In this document: piece by piece, positions 39,601-48,189 of the stretch
Layout: each line of letters begins with the position of its first letter
Numbering within the stretch: position 1 is the stretch's first letter
DNA from: Nostoc sp. KVJ3
Lineage (GTDB): Bacteria; Cyanobacteriota; Cyanobacteriia; Cyanobacteriales; Nostocaceae
Direction of reading: 5' to 3'
Length of the DNA: 64,000 nucleotides
NCBI RefSeq assembly: GCF_026127265.1
Contig: NZ_WWFG01000003.1
Coordinates: forward strand, 405,340-469,339
Notes under the pieces: model-generated
The model's input: the letters and a program-made list of their open reading frames with translations, nothing else
Database searches by the model: none
What the model was told of the DNA's origin: nothing
Position numbers and translations under genes: made by a program

Positions 39601-40962
39601 AATTAAATATTTAAGGGCATTGGTTGGAGCTATTTTTTTCAAAACCTTTGCCCAATACGGTATTCCTCGAAAAGGCTCGGCTGTATTAGAGCAGTCAAAT
39701 AATAAAAGGGCTACATCGGTATCGTCTAAAAAAAGCTGATGAACTAAATGATAGTCAGGCTGTCCTGCTAAGTCCCAAAGAGTTAATTCTGCATTTATAT
39801 TTTCCTGATTTTCATCTAAAATTGATTTTTGAGCAACGGGAAATTGCCAAAACTGCGCTCCATGAGTTGATTCAGTCTTGCGAAATTCTTTTTCTGCAAG
39901 ACGAATACCAAGCCCTGATTTACCAACTCCACTTTCCCCAAGTAAAACAGCTTTAGCATTAATATAATAAACAATACTTTCTTGAGAAGAAGCTTTACTA
40001 TTTAGAAAATTGGAAGAACTCTCTGTAGTCTGACGTTCTAAAATCCAAATATTTATCGCAGCACCTTCTTGAACTGGAGTAGCTAAAAAAAGTGAGTTTG
40101 GATGAAAAGCTAAAACTGATGGCCAGCTTTGAGAACTATGTACTGAACCTGATATACTTGCAATCTCTTTCCATAAATTACAATCCCAAAGTCGAATAAT
40201 ACCATCTACTGAGATTGAAGCAAGAAATTCATTATTTTTAGAAAAACAAATATTACTTATTGCACTTACATGCCCTTCAAGTGTAATAATATGTTTGTAT
40301 GTTTTTCCATCCCAAATCCTTATAGTTTTATCAGAAGATGCTACAGCTATAAATAAAGAATTATTAGACCAATCTACACTATAAATTGAGCCAAAAGAAT
40401 CTTTATTAGTAAGAATATTTATACAATTTAAGCCTTTAGTATCCCATAGCCGAACAGTTCCATCATCAGCACCAGAAACAATAAATTGACCATCTGGAGA
40501 CCAGGCTACTCCTTTAACCCAGTTTGTATGTCCTTCAAATCGACACAAAGGTTGTCCAGTTTCTGTCGCCCAAAGCCACACACCTTGATCGCTGGAACAT
40601 GACACTATCTGTTTTCCATTAGGAGACCATGCTATATCCCGAATCCAGTCAGAATGTCCAATTAATCTTTGCTCTAATCTATCCTGTTTAATATTCCAGA
40701 TTTGTATAATCCTAGTACTACCTCCTATTGCAATATATTTTCCATTAGGAGACCATGCTATGCTTAAAATCCGCTCATTAAAGCATTTTATAGTTTGGAT
40801 AATCTTTCCACTTTCTAAGCTCCATAAATAGATATCTCCAATACTAGAAGCAGCAGCAATATATTTTCCATTAGGAGACCATGTAGCTCGATATATAGCA
40901 TCTTTAGCTTCTTGAAGATTTTCACTACTTAATATTTTAAAATCTTTTAAACTTAACATCAT
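36631..40962 (-). CDS. WD40-Roc-COR-calcineurin phosphoesterase-CHAT multidomain protein
   Basis: 1443 residues. Domains in order: WD40 propeller (about 20-310, repeated AWSPNGKYIA and similar); Roc GTPase (Walker A LGESGVGKSGLG near 338, switch LWDLAGQPDYH); COR dimerisation region (about 510-770); a four-Cys zinc-like element (CSNAECGKEV, CQYCDTN, 775-815); calcineurin-like phosphoesterase (LSDIHLG near 868, SGDIANR, PGNHDINW near 952, WHHPVHS, GIHGHIHE near 1110); a linker with GGNIQVGGNITVGNITQ; and a C-terminal CHAT protease (His in HFCGHG, Cys in ILNACYAE). It ends just past an A9 run, after which the frame of the NACHT gene continues. Roc-COR proteins are GTP-controlled dimers; the combination suggests a sensor with two effectors. 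Confidence 0.88.
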   Translation of the reverse strand: MMLSLKDFKILSSENLQEAKDAIYRATWSPNGKYIAAASSIGDIYLWSLESGKIIQTIKCFNERILSIAWSPNGKYIAIGGSTRIIQIWNIKQDRLEQRLIGHSDWIRDIAWSPNGKQIVSCSSDQGVWLWATETGQPLCRFEGHTNWVKGVAWSPDGQFIVSGADDGTVRLWDTKGLNCINILTNKDSFGSIYSVDWSNNSLFIAVASSDKTIRIWDGKTYKHIITLEGHVSAISNICFSKNNEFLASISVDGIIRLWDCNLWKEIASISGSVHSSQSWPSVLAFHPNSLFLATPVQEGAAINIWILERQTTESSSNFLNSKASSQESIVYYINAKAVLLGESGVGKSGLGIRLAEKEFRKTESTHGAQFWQFPVAQKSILDENQENINAELTLWDLAGQPDYHLVHQLFLDDTDVALLLFDCSNTAEPFRGIPYWAKVLKKIAPTNALKYLISARCDVSPVTVDQREINQFIGEYGLDGYFRSSAKTGEGVEQLLQQIIAAIPWDKLPRTTTPRLFQVIREFLLERKEAEDTLILVERVTQEVDLRYIERSPTQAEIDTVISLLQARGLVYRLAPTPNMQMVLLRPELINQYASSIIKAARNHPEGIGSILERDVVCANFSFDGFSREERLPLVEEKLVLESTVELFISYNLAFRELGRLIFPSHFNVLHRFVDKLHPPTEVTYEFSGSIEAIYASLVVCLSYTKDFQRENLWKYAAEFSRNEHRLGFAMKQVSEGTGELEIYFYPGVSDFDRVTFIRFITNHLHIKGINVQERIRLYCSNAECGKEVTNREAIEIRVKAGKLEIPCQYCDTNVLIPRSIEEKYRSDRAYTEKQQELRTTVEKRTEAEVNAFYHDKEIYMNNADKQIRILHLSDIHLGTTAQAQRYFTQLATDLTQNLKVKQLNYLVISGDIANRSTQEEYDAAFELVDKLVKRYGLDPSRIVIVPGNHDINWELSEIAYPFVPKRKLPNPLLKGKYIDAGSAGALICDENEYKKRFDYFSDRFYKKIYSKYYPQEYDQQAIIHLCAEDKILFLGLNSCWEIDHEYKDRAGIHPNAIANALDQILTGKYDDWLKIAVWHHPVHSSESMKNTAFLEQLAVNGFQVGIHGHIHEAKDENFQYDARRGLKIIAAGTFGAPAKEQVTGIPLQYNLLTLDPESGVMTVETRKKEKADGAWSADARWSDKNNPVPRYEIKLRYGTGSKTDNSSNHPKASTQANSSNSQQSIFGGNIQVGGNITVGNITQNNHSGITSQPLKRTILILASSPSNTARLRLDKEVREIDEGLRRAKQREQFSLQQRWAVRPDDLRRALLDFNPQIVHFCGHGSGDKGLVLENDAGNAQFVPTNALASLFELFANQGVECIILNACYAEVQADAISQHINYVVGMSDEISDNAAIKFAVGFYDALGAGRSYNDAYKFGCNAIALEGIPEELTPVLKKKTR
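36640..36649 (-). other. A9 run with A AAA AAG slippery heptamer at CHAT/NACHT boundary
   Basis: On the minus strand the CHAT frame reads tta aaa aaa aag acc aga taa. The heptamer A AAA AAG (36646 down to 36640) is in the correct phase for -1 slippage, as in dnaX. A -1 shift continues as DQITVANSVDALVQQ into the NACHT frame without a stop. The duplicated module elsewhere has A10 and is continuous. A strong downstream stem or upstream stimulatory Shine-Dalgarno is not obvious, so a missing A is an equal explanation. Confidence 0.5.
36641..37193 (-). repeat. Duplicated CHAT module, copy 2
   Basis: Nearly identical to 33536-34093 (see there). In this gene the module is preceded by the phosphoesterase and the glycine-rich linker and followed, in the -1 frame, by NACHT rather than SAVED. 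Confidence 0.75.
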
Positions 40963-41057
40963 GCTTTACATATAAATAAACAATATAAACTTCTGAATTA
41001 GCAAAATAGTAGTTAATTTAGTGCCAATGTACTGATTATAATAATTATTAATTAAAT

Positions 41058-44000
41058 CTAATCATTGTTAAGAGTTTGATGCCATGACTTTAATCGTTCT
41101 CCTGTTACTATGCCTTCATTCAGGTGATAAACTCCTGATAACTCCAATCTCCCATGCCACTCCTGATGATTCCCACCAATTAGTTGACGTTCTCCTAATA
41201 CAGTCCAGATTATATCAAGTCCATTTTCAGCTAAAAATCTGATAAGTTTTTCTTTTGAAATTAAACACGCACTTGATCCTGCTTCTTCAACTAATGGGTT
41301 AAACGCTACAAGCTCATTTACAGAATCTACAAAATTAAACCTGCCACCTGACCATCGGATTCCCATGTTTTTAATTAGCCAAGCAGATGGCATCAAAGCT
41401 GAAATAGTGCCATCAATTGAGCAATCGAATGTAGAAATTTCACGTAAATACTCGGTTGTTGTAACAACACTAGCACCTGGTAAGTCATCTTCAAATTTAC
41501 TATGACTAATCCAATCCTGGTGATTATTTAATGCTTTACATGATGAAGCCCAAGGAAACTCACCAACAAAAACATCAAGCATCTGCTCTGACTTTGGCAT
41601 CCATCTTCCCATAAAATTTTTATCACTGAACCATTGCAATATCTTACTCTTGTCCTCTTGATGAACTATATAGCTTCGTAACTGAAACCACATATCTCGT
41701 CGCAAACTATGATAAGGTTCTTCTTCAATGGGGCCTTCTTCAGTCCATCGATAGTGTCCTTCGAGGGAAAGCCAAACTGTCTCATCACTTGATCGAGTTA
41801 CTTCAATTAGCTGGCATGGATTAGGAGAATCACTTTCTTGTGTTATCCAATTAATTTGCTCCTGTTTATCAGCGTGATCAAAAATGTATGGGACTGGTTG
41901 CCACCATACAGATGTTTTCTCTTGGACTTCCTGTTCTGATAATTGGCGTACTAAAAGTGAAGGGTCAATATCCCGTGTACCAGAATCTAGCTGCCAAGGG
42001 CCATCGTATTGTTGAGGAGATTCATTTAATGAAGAACTACCAATAAATTCAAAATTATCGGCAACATAAGCTAGAAACTGATGATAGGCTATCCATTGAT
42101 ATTTTTTACTTATTCTTTCTGGGGTTTTTCTTTCACCATAACTGTAACGATCTAGCGTGCGTTCAAACTGCCCAAATCTATCAACTGTCCAACCGAAATC
42201 AAAAACTATCTTTAGAATCCAAGATTGGACAAGTGATAAATCAAACCGGAATTCATTTCCTTTTGAATCTTGGATGTGAGGTAAAACAAATCTATTGAAG
42301 TTTTCTTTCTTTTTCTTACCTATTGTTCTCAAAAATCTGTTTTGTTCACTTATAAGTATGCTGTTTAATTCATCAGAAGAAAACTCTGCTTGAAAATATT
42401 CAATCTGTTTAGCTGTATCTAGACGTTTACAGAGTCTAACAGATGACTGTGTTTTCTCGTATCTTTCCCATGAATTTTTTTGTTTTTTCGTCAAAGAGTC
42501 TATAAATTCATTATACTTTTGCTGCCTAGTTGCAAGTATTTGCTTCCTACCTGGCTCTCCCAAACGACAGGAAGACCATTCAAAATCGCCATGATTTGTA
42601 CCTATGACATATCTTGCAAAATCTCCATGTCCCATTACTGAATTATATAAACCCCACTGCGACCAGTCACGGTCATCCATACCTTCCCAAGTTTCACCGT
42701 AAGGTTCTAATTCTTCCTTGGTAGGAATATCAACAAGCCAAGGAGTTTGGTATGGTGGGCGACAGCGCTCAATATCTACACTTTGCGGAAGGATTCCACG
42801 ATGCTTTGCAACTTCGATAACTCCACGAGCATAATCACGTAAAAGTATGTGTGCTGGTGGTGTGCCGTTCTTAAATACCCATTCGTAAACTTTACCAGCT
42901 AGTTCTTGCACTCCACTAGCCTTATCACTGAGCATAGCCACACCGTAAGCTACAGCATAAAGGCGTTCCCATACATAGAGGTCATTAACGTTGATAAATC
43001 GCTCAATTACCTGTACCAAAACTTGAGGTCTTGGGTAAAGCATTGAAACTAGGGCTTTAGTTGCGCGATCGCGAACATAACGATGAGAGGTAGTTAAAAA
43101 CCATACCAACGCAACAGCACATAGTTCAATCGCTTCATCAGAAATATGTGTTTTTTCAGCTTCCCATGCCCATTCCAGTAAACGGTCAACAGAGCCACGT
43201 TCTTCATATTGTGAAGACAGATAGATAGACCACCATTCGTCACGCTCAGGCATTTCAAGGCTCAGAAGGTGGTTATGAAGGAATTTAGCGTTGAAGGGAT
43301 GGGCTGGATCTGCCGCAACTGTCAGTAGTAAATTGTACACAGCTTCTTCGCAACCCTCTTGACTAAATATCTCATTGAGATAGTCTTTGGTTACATTAGT
43401 TACCTTAGTAGGGTTACGCCAGATAATACTTTGAAGAAAGGCACGCTGCACAACATCCCATACGTTTCCCTGTGGAGCTAATTCTACTAATTCTTGCCCA
43501 ATTTGTTCTGGTAATTGGATACTAAGAGCTTCAATCCAACCACTGTAGCGCCAAGTTTCCCAATCATTAGCCAGCATTTTTCCTAGTGGTTGATTGGGAT
43601 TAAATGAAGCAACTGGATTATTCTTATCAAGATGTTTGTTTAATAGGTAGCGAACTATAAGATGGTCGCTAAATTTCTCATAGGGAAATTTTACAGTATC
43701 AATATGCTGAGGCTCTGAATCATCTTCGTTTGAATAAATATAAACTAAATCCTCAGACAATAATCCTTCGTTAAGTAGATTATTAAAAAGTGTTTGTTGA
43801 TGGCCTGTTGTTGGCAAGATTTGATTGACAATTTTCTTGGCTTCTCCTCTATCTATCCAAGGCTGTCCAGTTTCCGCCATGTGGCAAGCGAGTTGTTCCA
43901 CTGCTAGCCGAATTAAATTAGTTTTATCATCGTAATCCAGCCGTTTCCACAAAATATCGTGGACGGTATCTACAAAAAAATTGAGAATAGCTGTAATACC

Positions 44001-45287
44001 TTTAAGTCCTCTAGGAATACGCGTTAACTTTCTTTTAGCAAGACCTTCGCAAAAAATTTTCAAAAAAAGTGGATTAGAAAATTCTGGTACTAACAGTGGA
44101 ATATTGGGACGCTCAATGCCATAGTGGTCAAAAAAAGTTCTGGTGGCTATGTATTCGTGATTATCAAAGCCACGATGGTATACGCTGATTAACTTTTCCG
44201 GGATGAGTCCGTCTGGTATAACAATTCTCTCGTATGAAGTGCGACAACTTACTGCAAGACCTAGACGCGGATAATTATTTAAAACACTGACAATACCCGC
44301 AAGTTCATCTCTCCATAAACGTTTGCTATCACCTTCATTAAGAGCATCAATTAAGATGAGCGCACGACGACCACGGGCTTGTGCTGTTGCATCTAGTGCG
44401 CCAAGAAACTCATTGCGATCGCAAAATGGAAGGTGCAACCGCTGCATAATTTGAGTCCAAGACTCACTACTGTTAAAGTGTTGTCCCAATAAGATTATTG
44501 TGGGTAGTGAATCGTCAAGCCGACATTTGGCAACATCACAAAACAAGTGTGTCTTACCTGTGCCAGCTTCACCAAGCAATAGAAATGCCTTTTTATTTGC
44601 TGCCTCAGCACTATCACTTGTTACCAAACTGAGTATTTCTCTCAGTACTTGTTGAAGCTGGAAGATATTATGGCGAATACCACCCAGTAATTCTTTCCTA
44701 GAGCGAGTACAACCATGATTCTGTGGTGCTTGCGTTGTTTCTGTTGCTTCGGAGGAAGATTCAGCTTGCCGTGAAGCCTCATAGCTGCTGTATGCAGCAG
44801 TTTCTACTTCTTGAGTTAATATTGCCAAACTAGGAAAATCAATGGGTGTAAATGTATCCCGATCAATTTGTTTTAACTCAACTGCTAGTGTGCTGGCTTT
44901 TTGACCCAAGATATTTAGTAATGTAGCTATTTCTGGAAATTTACGCTCTGTGTCTCCTGATGGGTGTAATTTTTTAGACTTTCTAGAAAGCTGACCATAT
45001 AGATTCTGTATCCTGTCAAAAAATTTATCTGTTCTACCAAGTCCTTCAAAAACCCAAGCTTCTGGTAAATCAACGTGAATTTTCGGGGTGTAGCGAGCGC
45101 CAGCACTTGCTTGGACTTCTTGAAAATGCAGACGCATTCCATTGATAGTGAGTTCTGGTGGCGGAGGCGTAAAATAAATGTTCTGGGTAGCATTCTCAAC
45201 TGTTAAATCACCATCGACATTTAAATTATTCAGCATTTCCTGCTGAATATTCGGCTGTTGATTTTCTCCCGACTGATCATTAGACAC
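41058..45287 (-). CDS. Large STAND ATPase, Avs-like candidate
   Basis: 1409 residues. An N-terminal 45 residues hold the motif LNVDGDLTVENATQN. A helical region (about 60-210) follows, then a P-loop: LLLGEAGTGKTHLF near residue 234, Walker B RALILIDALNEG near 310, sensor LAVSCRTSYERI, and PEFSNPLFLKIFCEGL. After this come about 900 residues of mostly helical, repeat-poor sequence. The GEAGTGKTHL/IDALNEG pattern is that of large STAND ATPases found in defence islands, including Avs (AVAST) proteins that recognise phage proteins through their C-terminal half. No nuclease or protease domain is seen at the N-terminus, so the effector may act in trans. The start overlaps the preceding small gene by eight bases. 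Confidence 0.75.
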   Translation of the reverse strand: MSNDQSGENQQPNIQQEMLNNLNVDGDLTVENATQNIYFTPPPPELTINGMRLHFQEVQASAGARYTPKIHVDLPEAWVFEGLGRTDKFFDRIQNLYGQLSRKSKKLHPSGDTERKFPEIATLLNILGQKASTLAVELKQIDRDTFTPIDFPSLAILTQEVETAAYSSYEASRQAESSSEATETTQAPQNHGCTRSRKELLGGIRHNIFQLQQVLREILSLVTSDSAEAANKKAFLLLGEAGTGKTHLFCDVAKCRLDDSLPTIILLGQHFNSSESWTQIMQRLHLPFCDRNEFLGALDATAQARGRRALILIDALNEGDSKRLWRDELAGIVSVLNNYPRLGLAVSCRTSYERIVIPDGLIPEKLISVYHRGFDNHEYIATRTFFDHYGIERPNIPLLVPEFSNPLFLKIFCEGLAKRKLTRIPRGLKGITAILNFFVDTVHDILWKRLDYDDKTNLIRLAVEQLACHMAETGQPWIDRGEAKKIVNQILPTTGHQQTLFNNLLNEGLLSEDLVYIYSNEDDSEPQHIDTVKFPYEKFSDHLIVRYLLNKHLDKNNPVASFNPNQPLGKMLANDWETWRYSGWIEALSIQLPEQIGQELVELAPQGNVWDVVQRAFLQSIIWRNPTKVTNVTKDYLNEIFSQEGCEEAVYNLLLTVAADPAHPFNAKFLHNHLLSLEMPERDEWWSIYLSSQYEERGSVDRLLEWAWEAEKTHISDEAIELCAVALVWFLTTSHRYVRDRATKALVSMLYPRPQVLVQVIERFINVNDLYVWERLYAVAYGVAMLSDKASGVQELAGKVYEWVFKNGTPPAHILLRDYARGVIEVAKHRGILPQSVDIERCRPPYQTPWLVDIPTKEELEPYGETWEGMDDRDWSQWGLYNSVMGHGDFARYVIGTNHGDFEWSSCRLGEPGRKQILATRQQKYNEFIDSLTKKQKNSWERYEKTQSSVRLCKRLDTAKQIEYFQAEFSSDELNSILISEQNRFLRTIGKKKKENFNRFVLPHIQDSKGNEFRFDLSLVQSWILKIVFDFGWTVDRFGQFERTLDRYSYGERKTPERISKKYQWIAYHQFLAYVADNFEFIGSSSLNESPQQYDGPWQLDSGTRDIDPSLLVRQLSEQEVQEKTSVWWQPVPYIFDHADKQEQINWITQESDSPNPCQLIEVTRSSDETVWLSLEGHYRWTEEGPIEEEPYHSLRRDMWFQLRSYIVHQEDKSKILQWFSDKNFMGRWMPKSEQMLDVFVGEFPWASSCKALNNHQDWISHSKFEDDLPGASVVTTTEYLREISTFDCSIDGTISALMPSAWLIKNMGIRWSGGRFNFVDSVNELVAFNPLVEEAGSSACLISKEKLIRFLAENGLDIIWTVLGERQLIGGNHQEWHGRLELSGVYHLNEGIVTGERLKSWHQTLNND

Positions 45288-45765
45288 TTCGGTTTTCCTG
45301 GGTTACGTCCCCAACCTTAACATCTCCACCTACTTGCCAATTCTTCCCAAACGTCTGTTGAGTATTGCTTTGCCCCTCATTGACTTGCTTAATATTCCCA
45401 ATTTCTACTTTGCCCCTTACTCGAAGCTCCTCCAAAATTACTTGTACAGTTGGAGATTGAGATTGCATTTGCTTAACTAGTTCTTGTAACTTCGTTGCAA
45501 AATCTTGATCTTCTTGCATCTGAGTTACAATTTCTGCTTGTAATATCTGCGTGTTTGCTTCAGTTGGATTAGCATTTGCTCGTGTTAGCAACTCAGCAGT
45601 CCCCATAGTTTGCAACTTCGCTTGAACTGTTCCACGCACACTCTGGATAGCTTCTGCACTTTTATCCCAGGCAGTCTCACCAATTTTCTCGCCTACTTTC
45701 TCTAAAGCTTTCGGTAGAAGAACTGTTGTCACTACTCCAGCAACAAGGGACACTGGGTCAATCAT
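45280..45765 (-). CDS. Small helical protein with GGD adaptor motif, first gene of leftward operon
   Basis: 161 residues, family unrecognised. An N-terminal amphipathic/hydrophobic helix (SLVAGVVTTVLLPKALEKV) and a second helix (VGEKIGETAWDKSAEAI) are followed by a charged helical middle and a Gln/Asn-rich tail with NWQVGGDVKVGDVTQEN. The tail motif recurs in three neighbouring conflict proteins. The gene overlaps the STAND ATPase start by eight bases, indicating translational coupling and a stoichiometric partner. The N-terminal helix could insert in membranes or form an oligomer, which would make it an effector or adaptor for the ATPase. This is inference from sequence character and position only. 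Confidence 0.72.
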   Translation of the reverse strand: MIDPVSLVAGVVTTVLLPKALEKVGEKIGETAWDKSAEAIQSVRGTVQAKLQTMGTAELLTRANANPTEANTQILQAEIVTQMQEDQDFATKLQELVKQMQSQSPTVQVILEELRVRGKVEIGNIKQVNEGQSNTQQTFGKNWQVGGDVKVGDVTQENRSV

Positions 45766-46003
45766 GTTTTATTCTCCATTTACAAATAAATAAGCATAAA
45801 ATTTTAAGTATTTCAAATATAGCTATTTTTTTTGAAAAATGTCAGATAGAATAGTGCTTTAGCAAAAAATACAATGCTTTATTCTTATAATTATAGTTCC
45901 ATCTATATTTACATAATCTTGCATAGTAACGATAAGGTATGAGCAATCTGCCTAAGTCTAATCCCAGTCAAACGATTTCATAAACTATAATAGCCTATTA
46001 AAA
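45766..46003. promoter_or_regulatory. Divergent promoter region between the two conflict operons
   Basis: A 238-base AT-rich spacer between divergent genes. It has A/T tracts near 45820-45840 and no gene. Both operons (leftward STAND/CHAT/CBASS, rightward VMAP) must start here, so expression may be linked. Confidence 0.4.
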
Positions 46004-47224
46004 ATGAGCGAGGAAAAATTAAGTTCAGCAAGCCAACAAGACATTTTAAAAGATTTACTAGTGGGCGGAAACTTAACCACTAGAGATATTAAGCAACAAA
46101 ATATTAAAAATCAAATAAATCTTTTACTTTTAAATATTTTAGATGATAATGCAATAAATAAAGCTTTCTCTAAAATCGCTCCTGATGGATGGTTTGACTG
46201 GAAAGATAAACCTAAAGATGTTAATGATGTACTGGAGCAATTAGAAGAAATTCCTTACTCAAATTCTAATAATTCAGCTTTATTAAAATTTGTTTGTTTG
46301 CTAACTCAAGATAACAATATTCCTCAAACTATCTCCGAAAAACTCAAACAGCTATTAACTAATGAATCCTTTGAAGCTGGTAATAAAACTACATCCATAC
46401 AATCACTGCATTCTTATCTGCTAATCCAACTTCGGCCAGAAAGCAGCAGAGAATTATATGTCAAAGCTTGGTTTATTCCTGACGATACAATTCAAGATCC
46501 TTGGGAACGTTTTAAACCTTTAACAGTTGACGAGCAGCAATCAGAAATTCCATTTGTGCCGGAGAAATTACCAATATTGCTCAGTAAATTGCTTCAACAA
46601 TGTTTTGAAGAATACTTACAAGGGCAACCAACAGAACTGACTATTGAAATTTTTTTACCACGTGATCGTCTATGTGATGAGGTGGAAAAATGGGAATATA
46701 AGGATGACGAAGATTGTAATATCATTATTGGTAAGGATTTTCGGGTTGTAGTGCGTTCCTACGATCGACTGAAAAAATTACGCACACAACAGGGTTCATA
46801 TTGGCGCAGAAACTGGGAAAAAGTTCAGCTACGTTGGCAAGCTCCGTCGTGCTATGAGCAGGCTATGACAGTTTCTCAAGCTTGTTTTGATGCCAACAAA
46901 TTGAGAGATTTGCTATTTGAGAAAATTATTCTTAAAATCTGCTGTGATTTATCAGACTTAGAGCGAAATGCTCTACTTAGTGCAATCCACAGTGCTGGGA
47001 CACCGATTATAATTTGGTCACGTTGTGAGCTAAACAGTCTCAAAAATCCTGAACACTTTGATGCGTTACTAAAAAAACCATTGCACGAATTGTCCACCTG
47101 CGTTAGAGAACAACGTCGTTTAGGATCTGACCATGAAATGCACTTGGGTAATCATTTAGTCTTATGGTGGGACGACCCCAATCGAATACCGCCAAACCCA
47201 GCATTGGAGTTTTCTTCATCATAA
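46004..47224 (+). CDS. VMAP protein (vWA-MoxR-associated), VMAP-C domain
   Basis: 406 residues. The N-terminus has the motif DLLVGGNLTTRDIKQQN, followed by a helical domain of about 35-125 that looks like an effector-associated (death-like) adaptor. The C-terminal 270 residues match VMAP-C: HSYLLIQLRP, then AWFIPDD, then IFLPRDRLCDEVEKWE, then DFRVVVRSYDRL and the WRRNWEK segment. VMAP proteins work with a MoxR AAA+ ATPase and a vWA protein in ternary conflict systems; both partners follow directly. The MoxR gene starts 14 bases downstream with its own Shine-Dalgarno (taggag). Confidence 0.85.
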   Translation: MSEEKLSSASQQDILKDLLVGGNLTTRDIKQQNIKNQINLLLLNILDDNAINKAFSKIAPDGWFDWKDKPKDVNDVLEQLEEIPYSNSNNSALLKFVCLLTQDNNIPQTISEKLKQLLTNESFEAGNKTTSIQSLHSYLLIQLRPESSRELYVKAWFIPDDTIQDPWERFKPLTVDEQQSEIPFVPEKLPILLSKLLQQCFEEYLQGQPTELTIEIFLPRDRLCDEVEKWEYKDDEDCNIIIGKDFRVVVRSYDRLKKLRTQQGSYWRRNWEKVQLRWQAPSCYEQAMTVSQACFDANKLRDLLFEKIILKICCDLSDLERNALLSAIHSAGTPIIIWSRCELNSLKNPEHFDALLKKPLHELSTCVREQRRLGSDHEMHLGNHLVLWWDDPNRIPPNPALEFSSS

Positions 47225-47238
47225 TTTAGGAGTAAGCA

Positions 47239-48189
47239 ATGAGCGATTGGCTGATTTTCCAAGGTACAGACTCACCACATGATGGAATCAAGAATCTTCC
47301 AGAACCACCAAAATGGCGTGAGTTTGGGGATGCCAAGGAGAAGGAGCGTGGACAAACCTTTCAAGTTCGTCGTAATGAAATTGAGCTTATAAATGCAGCA
47401 CTTTACCTGCGTCGTCCTTTGCTGGTGACTGGAAAACCGGGGACTGGTAAAACCTCTCTTGCTTACAAAGTTGCGTATGAACTTCAACTGGGTTCTGTAC
47501 TGCAATGGCCCATCACTACCCGATCAACTCTGCAAGAAGGGCTTTATCGCTACGATGCGATCGCTCGTCTACAAGATGCCCAAGGAAAGGACAATACCAA
47601 AGATATTGGTAAATATATTCAACTTGGCCCTTTGGGAACAGCCCTTTTACAATCACCATCACCTCATGTTTTGCTAATTGATGAAATTGATAAAAGCGAC
47701 ATCGATTTACCCAATGATTTACTCAATATATTTGAGGAAGGTGAATTTGAAATACCCGAATTAGCCCGATTACCCCAAGAATACCAGACGGTACAAGTAC
47801 GCACTTATGATGGTAATGTTGCCAATATCGATAAAGGACGGGTGCGTTGTACTCAATTTCCTTTTGTTTTATTAACTAGTAACGGCGAAAGGGAATTTCC
47901 TCCAGCCTTTCTGCGGCGATGTCTGCGCTTGACAATGGAAAACCCGGACGAAACAGCATTAAAAAAAATTGTGCAAGCCCACTTAGGGAAAAAGATAATG
48001 TTAGAAGCGGAGGTTTTAATTAGTGAATTTATAAAGCGTCGAGACAGAAGCGATGCAGGCGATCTAGCAACAGATCAGTTGCTTAATGCTATTTATTTAG
48101 TAACCCGTGAAAGGAGTCCTGCCGGGGATGATAAAGAACGACTGCTCAATGCACTAATGAAATATCTCACAAGCACAGAGGATATATGA
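47239..48189 (+). CDS. MoxR-family AAA+ ATPase
   Basis: 316 residues. Walker A LVTGKPGTGKTSL near residue 62, Walker B HVLLIDEIDKSD near 145, sensor 1 FVLLTSNGEREFP, and arginine-finger region AFLRRCLRL. This is the MoxR clade, whose members remodel vWA-containing partners as chaperone-like machines. It is sandwiched between the VMAP gene and the vWA-like giant, and its stop overlaps the next start (atga), so the three proteins are probably made in a fixed ratio. It lacks any N-terminal sensor, as usual for the family. Confidence 0.9.
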   Translation: MSDWLIFQGTDSPHDGIKNLPEPPKWREFGDAKEKERGQTFQVRRNEIELINAALYLRRPLLVTGKPGTGKTSLAYKVAYELQLGSVLQWPITTRSTLQEGLYRYDAIARLQDAQGKDNTKDIGKYIQLGPLGTALLQSPSPHVLLIDEIDKSDIDLPNDLLNIFEEGEFEIPELARLPQEYQTVQVRTYDGNVANIDKGRVRCTQFPFVLLTSNGEREFPPAFLRRCLRLTMENPDETALKKIVQAHLGKKIMLEAEVLISEFIKRRDRSDAGDLATDQLLNAIYLVTRERSPAGDDKERLLNALMKYLTSTEDI

